This document shows, piece after piece, positions 1 to 10,578 of a DNA stretch of 64,000 nucleotides (positions are counted from its first letter, which is position 1; each line of letters starts with the position of its first letter). The stretch is from Schizophyllum amplum (taxonomy: Eukaryota > Basidiomycota > Agaricomycetes > Agaricales > Schizophyllaceae). The notes beneath the pieces were generated by a model. The model was not told the origin of the DNA. It saw nothing but the letters and a program-made list of their open reading frames with translations, and did not search any database. The position numbers and the translations under genes were made by a program. The DNA is taken from NCBI GenBank assembly GCA_007026445.1, contig VDMD01000008.1:992001-1056000 (forward strand). The letters run 5' to 3'.

Positions 1-369
1 TCCGAAAAACGTTCCCTGTTCGAAGCCATCCCCCAGAACAGCTCAGAGGTCTATTCAGTCTCATACATAAATCGCACATTTTCATCGGAAAGTCCAGAAT
101 TCCCCAAGGGAACGTGCTGCTCAGATGGAGACTCGTGCAGTGACCAAAACAGGACCCAGGTCCATTGATGTTTCGGAATTCGTTCCGCTTACGGCTCTGT
201 CCAGACGCGCGACCTCGTCCACTGAACAGGACATAGGTACAGCCTGAGCCTCGCAGCTCGCAGCAGCCTCTGAGACGGCACGGAGTCAGACTGACTGCAC
301 AACCTATATAAGTCGGCGGTCGCGCCCTGGACCATCCACCTTGCTCTCAGGCTCCCCCCTCTCTTTTCG
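1..369. other. 5' flank of GNAT gene, no gene seen
   Basis: No open frame with recognisable protein content is visible. The last 100 bases, pyrimidine-rich just before the ATG at 370, are the likely promoter and 5' leader of the acetyltransferase gene. Confidence 0.4.
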
Positions 370-1339
370 ATGACGGATAGCAACGCCGGCGCCTACATTC
401 GGGAGGCCAAGCTTCCGGAGGAGCTCCCTGTTCTCAGCAGAACCGCCGCGCGCGCCTTCGCCTCGCACCCTATGCCGAACTACTTCTCGAACCAAACAAC
501 GTCGATACATCTACAGGAAAACGGGAAGAACGCGAAGAGCATGCGCCAGCTTACCCACTTCGAGGAGAGCACCCTGCGCACTGCCATGCTCATTGGCGGA
601 CGTATCATGGTCGTTGTCGTTCCGGAGGGCAACGGCAAGGAGCGAATCGCGGCATGCGCAGCATGGATCCCACCCAATTCACCATCCATGGATGGCCTGG
701 CGGTTTTGGTTAGGGCCAAATCCCATCGCGTGGTTTTTGATTGGGGTCTCACCAGCCTGAAGGTCAGTATATGGAACGATTAGAGGCGCAGAATGTTGAC
801 CCTTTGCAGAGAGTCACGGTGGAATATCTGCCAACTATACAGAAGCGACGGATCAAGATGCTGCGGAAGCGCGGCGTCAAGGGCAGCGACTACTGGTATC
901 TTGAGTTGTTATTCACGAACCCAGAAGACGAAGGCCACGGCGAGTACTTCTGATCACCTACATTGCACGAGGCTAAATTGCATCTATATAGGTTACTGCG
1001 GACAACTGTTGAGGGAGATGGAGGCATTCGACTCAACGAGAATTCTCACTCTCGATGCCTCGACCGAACGCTCCATTGGTGTCTATAAACACTATGGATG
1101 GGAGGTATGTATCCGAAAGCTTCTTGCGCAAGTGCGCAGCTGAACTCGTCACAGATATACGATGAGTTCAGACTGGGTGTGGGCAAGGCGGGCGAAGACG
1201 GGACAAAAGCTACTGGCGAGAAGTCCAAGGGTGTTCTGAACGTTATGATGTCTAGGAGTGAGTGTTGGTACTTTCATCGCCTTGGAGAATGCTCACGCTA
1301 TCCGAGCAGCTCCCAGTAAGGCGTGATCTACGACCGTAA
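370..1339 (+). CDS. GNAT-family N-acetyltransferase
   Basis: Probable acetyl-CoA-dependent N-acetyltransferase of about 253 residues; the substrate cannot be read from the sequence. Exons are 370-762, 810-939, 992-1104, 1155-1257 and 1317-1339, and all joins keep frame. The C-terminal half carries the GNAT core: a YWYLELLFTNPEDEGHGYCG segment (strand 4 plus the acetyl-CoA loop, where Q/RxxGxG/A is normally found), then LTLDASTERSIGVYKHYGWE, the usual 'ASxxxxxxYxxxGF' end of the fold. Intron 2 (940-991) uses a GC donor (GCGAGT) with an AG acceptor, the only join that gives GHGYCG. The last intron is optional: without splicing the frame reads on to a stop at 1319. The family is certain enough; the C-terminus is not. 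Confidence 0.75.
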
Positions 1340-1837
1340 TCTTCTGCTTTACTGTTCTAACATACCCAACGGACAAATAGTTGACTGCGCTGCCTTCTAT
1401 GTCGTTTCTCCACACTCTTGATCTAATCATCATCTGGATTTACGTCTTCGAAGAAATCGCTTCTGTCAAAACTCAAGTAAACGCTCAGTCCCATTTGCGT
1501 GCGAGAAATTCGGAGGGGCGTCGTGGCAACGGAAGCACGACGAATCCTCTATAAATGCCGTACATGCCACCAACGTGATATTGGATCTGCTAGTTTCGTC
1601 CGCTATGGATGAGAGAACGATGTACGCAAATGAGGAGCATTGTATCATTTTGCATAACTTAGACGAGTTGTAGGTCCAACTCGGCAGATCCCGGTGACGT
1701 GAGACACTGTAACGCGTTCCGTCACTGCATCATCGTCACGCTCACCTGCTTCGTCTTCAACTTAACGTTCAACTTCAACCCAACGGCGCTTCGACGACAA
1801 GTCTCTCTTCCCCGCACGCGCTCGCCCCTCACTTGAA
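1340..1837. other. Intergenic region, no gene seen
   Basis: Contains the terminator side of the acetyltransferase gene and the promoter of the MRG gene. Short open frames here lack any recognisable content. Confidence 0.4.
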
Positions 1838-3582
1838 ATGTCCGAGCCAGCTGAACTAGACGACGCGTCTTTCACGCAGGCCTCTGATCCTGCCCAACAG
1901 GCAGATTCAGAACCTAGCGGCTCCACGAAAGCCGAATCCCAACCACCCTCCATGCCGGTTGCTCCTTCAAAATCCCCCTCTACCGGCCACATTGATACCT
2001 TTCAAGTTTCTGAGGTTGCTCTTACTGAAGTCGGCGGAACCTGGTACAAAACGCGCATCACGGAGGCGGAAACGTCTTCCATCCTCCTCGCCGGACCCGT
2101 CAAGTCGCGCAAGCAGGCTGGCTTGCCTAGCCTGAGGAATCGCCGGCTCAAACAACCCGTGAAGAAAACGCGCGAAAGCTCGGAACCGGCCGACCCCGCA
2201 GACGCGCAGAGCTGGGCGGCCCATCGGGTGTACAGAGTACATTATGAGGGGTTCAATGCATTGTGAGTATTACTGCATATAACTGCGAAGCTATCGCCTT
2301 GCGCTTTCTCCGTGGCGATCATTGATCCCACATTCAGCCAAGACGAGTGGATGCCCGCGTTCCGACTCAGAAAGGCCGGCTCTTTGGACGTCTCTGCGCT
2401 ACGTGAGTCCACGCCCGGCATGCGCTCCTCAGCTGGTCCAACCATTGTCGTAAACCTCGGCGATGAAACGTTGTCGCTCGCCGTCCCACGCGGGAGACTT
2501 TTTGGCGAAGTCCGTCCTGACGGACGGGGCCGGAGAGGTCGCGGTCGAGGTCGCGGGGGCTTCTCGTCTATATCTGCACCTGCGCATGTCAGCGCGAAGT
2601 CTGGGAAGGTAGGGTTACATGCTTATCAATAATTGATGGTCACTGACCAGAGGATAGAAAGCGCCGTCCATTGCAAAACCGTTTAAGATCGAGATGCCGT
2701 CGTGTCTTAGGTCGAAGCTTGTGGATGACTGGGAGCGGGTGCAGAAACAGAACTTGGTCTGCATCTTATGTATCTATTGCTACCTTCCCTGTTGAACTAA
2801 GCATTGTACTCAGGTCGTCAAACTGCCGCGTGCGCCCAACGTTGACGCCATATTGCTTGAATTCCAGACGTACCTCGAAATCGAGGCCCCAGCAAAGTGC
2901 AGTATATATTATAATCACCAATGCCATCGACTAACTCTTAACAGCCTTTGCGAACCCAAAATCTACGCCTCCACGGTAACCAGCGGCATCAAGGTGAGTG
3001 TTTTTCGGCACGCCGTGACCAAGCTTATACTTGGTGCAGGTCTACTTCGAAAAGGCGATTGGTCATAACTTGCTGTACCCGCTCGAGCGCTCGCAGTTCG
3101 ATGGCTGGCGCACGCAGTTCAAGACGGTGGGATTGCTTCCAAAATTGATTTACACGGCTTACGCTCGTTCTCAGGGCCAACACGTCACCCCGGAGACGAC
3201 CAAAGACATGAGCGAGGCCTACGGCGTCGAACACCTGCTCCGACTACTGGGGTACTTTCGTCGAGCACTTCAGACGACCGCAGAATACTGACATCACCTC
3301 TCCTTTCCCCCGCCCTTAGCCAACTTTCCGCAATACATGACCTCCTCTGACCTGGATCCAGGCTCGATTCATCTAATTTCGGAGTACGTGAACGAGTTCC
3401 TCAGGTGCGTCTCCGTTACTTGCCTCAATGATTTTCTTACTGACAAATGCCCATATCCCAGGTGGCTCGACCTAAACCGCGAACGCCTCTTCGTCGACGA
3501 ATACTTGACGGAGCCAGAGTACTTCAGGATGATTGGGGCAATGTATGGTAGGCCTGTCCCGGCGGCGGCGGCGGCGGCATGA
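1838..3582 (+). CDS. EAF3: Eaf3/MRG15-type chromodomain-MRG protein
   Basis: Chromatin reader of the NuA4 acetyltransferase and Rpd3S deacetylase complexes; in the family the chromodomain binds methylated H3K36. Exons: 1838-2262, 2338-2608, 2658-2756, 2814-2896, 2945-2993, 3040-about 3259, 3320-3404 and 3462-3582. The chromodomain is split by intron 1, giving YRVHYEGFNAFQDEWMP. A basic Arg/Gly stretch follows. The MRG domain starts at FKIEMPSCLRSKLVDDWERV and continues through VVKLPRAPNVDAILLEF and YGVEHLLRLL to the end. The N-terminal 60 residues before the chromodomain are low-complexity and longer than usual. The exon 6 end is doubtful: the donor at 3260 reads LLGYFPNFPQYM, whereas dropping one G from the GGGG at 3249-3252 would allow a stronger donor and a more family-like LLANFPQYM. 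The tail ends in an alanine run. Confidence 0.88.
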
Positions 3583-4133
3583 GGCCATGTATCTTGACAC
3601 TGTCGGGCTGGCAGTGGGAGGCATCTGAGAAGGTTTCCTCGCCCAGTACTTACATCACCCTTAGTGCATTCGATATAAGTTCTCCGTCTATATGTCATCT
3701 CTTGCCGAGTCCGAGCCATCTAGCAGCGGAAAATTGCGGAGGCGTGTTGCTGATACGCTCGCAATGTGGTAAAAGAACACTCAGAGCGTGGGCGTTCGTG
3801 GTGCGAGAAGACTCGCAAGGTGCTGCGAAGCAGTGCGAACAGATCTGCAAAATGCCGCGAGGCCTGAAAGGTGTCACGACCTGAAAGATAGGTATCGCAA
3901 GAAGATCTGAAAAGCGTCGCCATAAGACCTGCAAGAAGACCTGAACGATGTTGCAAGAAGCCCTATAACGTGGTAAAAGACATGGCCGTATGTAGACGAT
4001 AGATAAGCAGTACATATACACACAGAGAACCCCAGGGTGAGAAAATTGGTACATCGCACTCGAAGAATCAACTCGAACGGATTCAACTCGAACGCACTCG
4101 AAGAATCAACGTTCTCGAACGCACTCGCGAAGA
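3583..4133. other. Convergent intergenic region with degenerate repeats
   Basis: Lies between the 3' ends of the MRG and E1-alpha genes. From about 3840 to 3965 a loose AAGA(A/C)CTG-type motif recurs several times, and a clearer repeat lies at 4062-4130 (listed separately). No coding sequence is apparent. Confidence 0.4.
4062..4130. repeat. Short imperfect tandem repeat
   Basis: The unit CGCACTCGAAGAATCAAC (with changes) recurs two to three times interleaved with CTCGAACG blocks. It lies just past the stop of the minus-strand E1-alpha gene, so it is probably in that gene's 3' UTR. Confidence 0.55.
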
Positions 4134-6293
4134 TCACTTCGCATCCATCAGATCCCGCCCGTTGTTCTTGAACCGGGCGAGCTCCTTCTTCCACGGGTCC
4201 CACGCCTCCCCGTATTTTCGCAGCAAGCCCGCCAGCTCGCGCCGTTGCTCTTGCTGTTCCACGTTGTCAATAAGCGATGTAAAGATTCGGCGGCGAATGA
4301 AGCGGGGATGCTGGCCTCTAACAGGCAAACATGCTGGCCACCGAGAGGCAAACATGCCGGCCACCCAAAAACAGACAGGCGAACCACCAAAAGCCGAACA
4401 CGTCAACCACCAAGAAGGAACTCACAATAGTCCATGGCTCCTGACCCGCGTACACGTCGTTGAAGAGCTCCTCAACGATGGGCGGTCAAGGCCCTCTGCC
4501 CGTTTGAATGCCTTCATCACGTCGGCCTGCACGACAGGTCAGTAACCTGTAGGATGCAGTATTGATTGAAGACCGAAGCGATGCAATGGGGTGCTAGCAA
4601 ACGGCACAATAGGAGAGATCGTGGCGCACCTTTAACCGCCTTGAGCGCGTCCTCCTCTTCTGCGCTCCACCATCCACGCTGCTCCATAAACCGCCGCAAT
4701 CGCACAATCGGGTTGTCAATCCGCTTGCGATCTTCGACCTCGCTGCGTGCCCTGTACGCAAACGAGTCGTCCGAGGTGGAGTGGTGGACCAACGCTGGAA
4801 TATACACATGAGAAACAAACTGCCTGCACACGCATGTCGATACCAACCGGTATGTCATGGCTTCTACGAGGACAGCTCGGCTCTGCTCAAGGCAGCGCCG
4901 CCTCGCTTCACGGACTGCCGATAGCACGGCGAGCACGTCATTCCCATCGACGCGGAATGGTGTCGATACCGTAGCCGGGACCACGGCTAGCGATACCATC
5001 GCCGTGATACTGCTCTGTGCTGGGTGTGCTGATAGCGAAGCCGTTGTTGCGGACGATAAACATCGTAGGCGAGGGAATGGTTGATGCCATCTGAAGCCCG
5101 GCGTGGAAATCTGCATGAAGTTCGGCCTCCCGTAAGGCAACAGACAAGCCTGTACGCTGTACTGACCTCCCTCCGACGCTGCTCCCTCTCCCATAAAGCA
5201 TACAGCTATGGAGTTGGACCGCTGTGGTGTCCGGCGCAAAGCGTATCCCACGCCTGCCGCTTGTGGGATTTGTGTCGCGAGCGGCGAAGATATAGAGTGA
5301 AAATGGTGCTTCCGAGAAGCAAAATGCTTGATGAGAGCGTGGGTCAGCACTTGCAATGTGGGCGCCAAAAGATTGCGATACACACGACTGGCATCTGCCG
5401 CCCCTTGGTGGACATGTCTTCCTCATTGCCCAAGCATTGTGCCATTATGTTATCAATGCCAAAGCCGCGCCAGAGAAGGACCCCCGATTCACGATATTGT
5501 CCTAAGACCCTGCAAGGAGACGAGTGAGGCGGAGTTGCGGCGATCATGGGGGAAGGCTCGTACTCATCGTGGGGCTCGAGGGCAGCGGCCGCGCCCACTA
5601 CGGTGGCCTCTTCGCCGTACTGAGCGAGCGTCAGCGACTTAAAGCAAAGCGAGAAAGAGGAGGGAGAGTCACAGCAGTCATCTATCGCGAGGTCAGCCTT
5701 GTTTGCCTCGATGTGGAGGTGGCATGACAGACGCACGTAAAAGGAGATCTTCCCTTGCCGTTGTACGTTGTAGAGTATCGTGTCCATCGCGGGCAGCAGC
5801 TGCATATGCTCGTATCTGCACAATGGGAATGAACGATCGGAAAAGCACCGTTTCGCGAGCGCAGATCCTACATCTTCCTCGCGCTGGCCTCGTCGATCTA
5901 AAGACGTCGCTGAGCACGCTGGGGGAGGTCTGTGCACGATGGACGAACCTCTGGCAGTGTTGCCTCCTCCAGTAGCGTGCCAGACCCATCCAGCACCCTG
6001 TAGGTGGGGATCTGCTGCCCATTCGCGGTGACTGAGTTGAAGAACTCGAGCTTCGGCACAAACGGCGACTGAGACTGGGGCAGACGGCCTTCGCGGACCT
6101 CAATATGCTGGGGGACGACGCGCTGGGCGACAGTGGCAACCGTCCGCACTGCAGAAGCCTGCCAGCAGTACGAGCTCCTGTACGGATCATGGTGGTTGGA
6201 GGCAAGAGGAGCTGCGAGGATCCGTGGCACACGGCGCTTGTCACCCCGCATATCACGGGTGACGGAAACAACACTCACGTGGGCGCGGATCAT
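4134..6293 (-). CDS. Branched-chain 2-oxoacid dehydrogenase E1-alpha (frameshifted)
   Basis: Thiamine-diphosphate E1-alpha subunit of the mitochondrial branched-chain 2-oxoacid dehydrogenase (Leu/Ile/Val breakdown). Twelve exons on the minus strand: 6293-6279, 6158-5949, 5897-5872, 5815-5737, 5681-5673, 5619-5564, 5509-5386, 5326-5167, 5110-4848, 4794-about 4637, 4526-4426 and 4253-4134. The total is close to 440 codons, the normal family length. Landmarks: LEFFNSVTANG, LPAMDTILYNVQRQGKISFY, YGEEATVVGAAAALEPHD, GQYRESGVLLWRG, the ThDP site GEGAASEGDFHAG...RNNG, and the phosphorylation-loop sequence HHSTSDDSFAYR. Exon 5 is a 9-nt microexon encoding MTA. Three one-base shifts break the frame: an extra base at about 4953, an extra base at about 4786 and a missing base at about 4473. 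The gene is therefore either decaying or mis-sequenced. Exon 1 and the donor of exon 10 are less certain. Confidence 0.85.
5673..5681 (-). other. 9-nt microexon of E1-alpha
   Basis: ATGACTGCT on the minus strand, flanked by a 55-bp intron (5736-5682, GTGCGT...GATAG) and a 53-bp intron (5672-5620, GTGACT...CTCAG). Both introns have a CTGAC branch-point-like motif near the 3' end. It supplies the MTA needed to give ISFYMTAYGEEA, matching the family's ISFYMTNYGEEG. Confidence 0.85.
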
Positions 6294-7375
6294 GAAGCAG
6301 ATCAATTGAATGGATGAATGACGTGGGAAGAGTCACTAATCTTGTCTTCGTTTACTCAAAAGTTCAACTTGCTCTTGCCGCTCATATGTCTGCCTGCTCG
6401 TTTGCGAGCGAGCTCTTGTGAAGTCAGCTAAATTTGAGGTCTAATCACTACCGGTCAACCTTTGGGGCCTTGCGGTCAGGCCTAGCATTCACAATGCACA
6501 CATAGGGCCGGATGGAAGAATCGTCCGTTCGGTCTACCGTATGTGGAGGACGGCGGAAGATACTAGCGTCTATTAGGTGGTTAACTCTGCGCTAACCTGC
6601 TAGGGAGACCTACTTACTGACACAACATCGCGTTGTTTGCCCAACTGAGCCCAACTGCCACTTGAACTGGTGACGACTGACGACCTTCGGTGACGGCACG
6701 GCAACAACACCATTCAGTGAGTCGTCGTCGTCGCCCATGATCAATGACAACATGGAATATTCCCCAGACGGCGCCGAAACGCGTCTAGCGGCGAAATTGC
6801 CGAGCGTGCTGGTGACCGAATGTTGCGTCGCCGTCTTTCTGCAGAATCAGGCAGAATCGTCATGCGGTTTTTGCTTCGCGGGCGTCGGACAAGGGCAAAG
6901 TATTCAGAGGTAAAATTGTGGGCGCGCATCTATGGGATGATCTCGGAGGCAGCAACCTCCGCAAAGCAGGCAGCCTGTGGATGTAAGTACAGGACTAGTT
7001 GTGACCGGGGTACCCTGGGGTACCCCCTGGCTGCCCCCTGGGTACCCCTTGAACTTCGGCCTTCTCGACGTCGGTTATTCCCGCCATTTGGAATTCGCAC
7101 ACACGGCCCGTCGCCACGAGATGGCATCAGGCCAATCACCGTTCTACAGTCGCCACGAGCGCTTGCGACCGGCGACGATCATATTCCAAGTCCTCGGTCT
7201 GCTCCTCGTCTAAGTACTTTAGCGCGCGGGCGTGCCTTCTGTTCTGCTTTACCATCGTCGTTCGATGATGAGACTGCTCTGACCCCGTCGTTCACGCCAC
7301 TCATTTCCTCGTCCACCAAGGACGCGACGCGATCGACCCACCTGCAAGCGGTGTACGCCAGTCCTCCCGTCGGCC
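6294..7375. other. Divergent intergenic region
   Basis: Promoter space between the E1-alpha gene and the surface-protein gene. Around 7008-7046 there is a GC-rich cluster with three GGTACC cores (GGGGTACCCTGGGGTACCCC), able to form a hairpin. An open frame runs 6820-7401 but has Arg/Ser-rich, non-protein-like composition and is not called. Confidence 0.4.
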
Positions 7376-9150
7376 ATGCTTTACGCAACACTCGCAGCTA
7401 GCACTCTCTTTCTCGTATCCCGTCTCTCCACCGCTCACGGACGCCCACACTCCTTTTCTTTCAATTTCACCACCGTCCGCGAGTGCGAGCCAGTCTCGCT
7501 CACCTTTCCCGATGTCGGCACAGACGAGGTCGCCGTACCAACGCGTCTGACGCTGCTCCCCGTCAACGCTACCCCGACGGTCATCGACCTGCCCAATGTC
7601 GCGGACAATTTTCTGGAAGGCATCAACGTCAACTTTCTCCCACTCGCAGAGGGCACGCAGTTCATCGCGTCTCTGGACGACGACAATGGAGACGCAGTCG
7701 CATACGTCACCGAGGTCCTCACCGTTCAGTCCTCCAACTCGAGCGATGGCGACTGCGTACCGGCTGCGGTGGACCCGGTCTACACATTCGATACAGCGGT
7801 AACGCAGTGCGGGGACTACAGTGTTTCTTACAACTCGTCTACCGAAGCGCCTACGCTTCGTGTCGCCAGCATGAGCTACACGACGTACGCTCTCAATGAG
7901 ACGAGCTCGACGGATGAAATGGCTACATTCATTGCCGCGATTCCACAAGGCGCACAGGTCGTGTTCATCGCGAACAACAGCCTTGGCCAGGCGCAGACTT
8001 CTCCCTTGCTCACAGGTACGTGAGGAATATGAGTGTTCAAACTTCAATGCTTATATCCTCTTAGTTCTTGGGGACTCGACCATTGATCCCAGCTGCCTAC
8101 CGAGCATAACAACAGGCGGGGAATCAGACGGGGAATCAGAGGATACCGAACCGGAGCCATCCCTCTCCCGGTGAGTGAACTTGACTTTACAGGCGGTCCC
8201 ATCTCATACGCTACAGGGGAGCCATCATAGGTCTCGCCGTCGGCGGCGTAATCATTGTCCTTGTCGCCATACTCATGGTCATCTACTTCGTCCGTGAGCG
8301 GCGACTCCGCCAGAAGCCCGAGACCCGGCGCCGCGCCCAGTCCGTCTTGGACGCCTCAGGCTTCTACGAGCGTCCCAACGCCTCCGACCTCAACTCGTCC
8401 ACGGCAAACCTCACGCGCAATATGACCCAGCGGTCCCAAGGACGCGCGATATCAACCTCCACGGCACGGCCCTCAATGCCGCCGACGCCAGACACCGCGC
8501 CCCGCGAGTCGTACATCCCTTACGTCCTCCCGCCCATGCCGCCCACACCGCCCGAGGAGTCGCCCGCCTCGCCGAACTCGCCGATGAAGGTCTACCCCGT
8601 CAAGCACAACTCCGAGTTCCTCACCGGCAACGAGGCCTTCGTCATGAACCCGTCCTACGCATACAACAGCCCGCCCGCGTCCCCCCATCCCAGCATCGGC
8701 AGCGAGTTCCGCATGGCGCCGCCACTACCGCGCTCCCCGCTCGCCACCGAACACGCCCCATCGCCGACGCCCAGCACGCTCCGCCGTAACTCGATGCACT
8801 CCCTCGACATCGAGACCATGCTCAACATGGCGTCCTCACTGCCGGAGGAGCGCGTCTCGCAGGACGACTCGGACAGCCAGCTAGCCGTCGTGCGCCCCTC
8901 GCCCCCGCCGGCACCCGCGACGAGGACGCCGCCAGCGCCGCGCCGGGAACACAACCGCGCGCCGTCGGACGTTCCGCGCGACCCTTACGCGAGCGGCTTG
9001 AGCGCGTTCGACTTCGCGAACTCGCGGCCGCCCAGTTTTGCGAGCCTCGCGAGCCGGCGGTTGCAGCAGCACCAGCGCACGCCCAGCTCGGTGAGCCGCG
9101 GGGACTCCGTGTTGGATGCCGGGATGCTTTTGCCCCCTCGCGCGTTCTAG
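7376..9150 (+). CDS. Single-pass cell-surface protein with signal peptide
   Basis: Secreted/type I membrane protein of about 560 residues, not assignable to a named family. Exons are 7376-8015, 8065-8170 and 8217-9150. The N-terminus MLYATLAASTLFLVSRLSTAHG is a signal peptide. The following roughly 190 residues are an extracellular beta-rich domain with a few cysteines and NxS/T sites (FNFTT, SSNSS, YNSS, LNETS, NNS). A short Asp/Glu linker leads to the helix AIIGLAVGGVIIVLVAIL, then a basic stop-transfer (RERRLRQK). The remaining roughly 290 residues are a Pro/Ser-rich cytoplasmic tail with several PPMPPTP-type motifs that could bind SH3 or WW domains. The architecture resembles the fungal wall-sensor-like proteins common in Agaricomycetes; that role is inferred only. 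Confidence 0.8.
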
Positions 9151-9414
9151 CGGCGCCCGAGGGCTTCGCGTCCCCTGTTCGCGTTCGTGAGCTCCGACCT
9201 CCGTATTGTCTGTCTGTCGTCTGCCTTGCCTCATTCATGGACACTTTCTGCCTCCCCTTTCGTCCTCCACCCCAGTCTTCGATGATCGCAGCAGGCTGTC
9301 GTCGTGCACATATCGTATCATCATGCTTCATGACCCCTGTCCATGCATCTAAGACTGGTGCAGTTGACCTGCTCCATCCCTTTCCTTTCCGCGGCTGTCA
9401 ATACACTGGGTTTC

Positions 9415-9505
9415 CTCCGCCTGTCCATAGTTTGTTGAGAGGCCCCCTCCTCTATCCACAGGTCCCGTCCTCTGTCCATAGGCCCCCCATCTGTCCATAG
9501 GCCTC
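9415..9505 (+). repeat. Imperfect C-rich direct repeats
   Basis: Four spaced copies of a (T)CTGTCCATAG(G)CCCCC-like unit, with variants such as TCTATCCACAGGTCCC, in the 3' flank of the surface-protein gene. Confidence 0.5.
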
Positions 9506-9995
9506 CTCCCCCTCCGGCTGTACATATTACGACCCTCCATCATCGGACACCAGCATGCTCTCCCAAGCAGTTGCGCACATAGTTGCAGTAGTACTCTAAC
9601 ATGACCGTCAGCAGTCAATTCCTGTCTTTAACTCTTACACTCGCACCTACTTATTATCGGGAGTCCCAGTAGACTTCCCAGGCAGTCGAAATCCCAGGGC
9701 TGTCGCTCTATAACGCGTATAGCAACAATTTGTACATATAGCAACCTGGAATGCGCAAAATGGTCCAATGCCTTGCCGACACCGATACCGAAGTACCGGA
9801 GTCGAGCCGGATGACGAGCATCCACGCAGGTCAGCCGTCCCACAAGGTCCAAGTCCCTGCAAGCCACGACTTCAACTTTGTACTTTACTCCATACATATC
9901 CAGTTCCAAAGGGCGTGCGCGTTCTTATTCCGTATCCTTATTTACACAGCAGAGCGGAGCGGATTAGCGAGCACTGTGTATGCCGCATTGCCAGT

Positions 9996-10050
9996 CGGGG
10001 CGACGACATATGTAGTCGGGACGACGACATATATGTAGTCGAGACGACGT
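9996..10050. repeat. Direct repeat with palindromic core
   Basis: GTCGGGGCGACGACATATGTA is followed directly by GTCGGGACGACGACATATATG and a third partial GTCGAGACGACG. The core CGACNACATATGTAGTCG is close to palindromic, so the unit can also fold. Confidence 0.5.
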
Positions 10051-10578
10051 GAAGTAGGTCCCGCGTGAAAGTAAAATAAGAGGGATGCAGATGCGTAGAG
10101 GATGTGTGACAGGGATCCAACACAGTACAATTGAAGATGAAGGGTATCCGACGTGAATAAAATGAGAAAAGGAGGGGCGGTAGATGGGGAAGGAGGCTGT
10201 AAGTGTGACAGGAGGCTGTAAGGCGGAAGGAGGCGGGGGCCTGTCAGTACGTAAGCTGGACGAGGATGGTGGGGATGGGGGGTGAGTGAGATGGGTAATG
10301 GGCAAACGGTTCTGGTAAAGAGCGGACGGGACGGGGATCCCAGTAGACAGGGACCGGTAGCCCGAGTAGACAGGGACCAGAATCCCAAGGATGCTGGGGT
10401 AATGGGTAGTGGGTTGTAGAAAATATGTTTCTCTTCCCTATGCAAGCATGCAAGCGGTCGCCGATTATCAACGACCAACAGCGACTCGGAGAACCAGCGA
10501 CTCCGAAGGCCAACGACGACTCGGGGCACCAAATACTCCGAAAATCGACAATGACTCGCAATCAAGATAATGATTGGT

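Larger units (their letters stand above)
9151..10578. other. Convergent intergenic region, repeat-rich
   Basis: No gene seen. It holds at least three sets of short direct repeats: CTGTCCATAGGCC units (9415-9505), GTCGGGACGACGACATAT units (9996-10050), and around 10330-10380 two copies of GTAGACAGGGACC. Another set of CGACTCGG-like units lies at 10475-10530. Confidence 0.45.

Noticed and set aside
7008..7046. GGTACC-rich block as an operator or origin
   Set aside because: Three short GC-rich palindromes only; no wider structure supports a specific function.
6820..7401. 193-codon plus-strand open frame upstream of the surface-protein gene
   Set aside because: Arg/Ser/Pro-rich with no domain or intron logic, overlaps the start of a well-supported gene in another frame; high GC makes such frames common.
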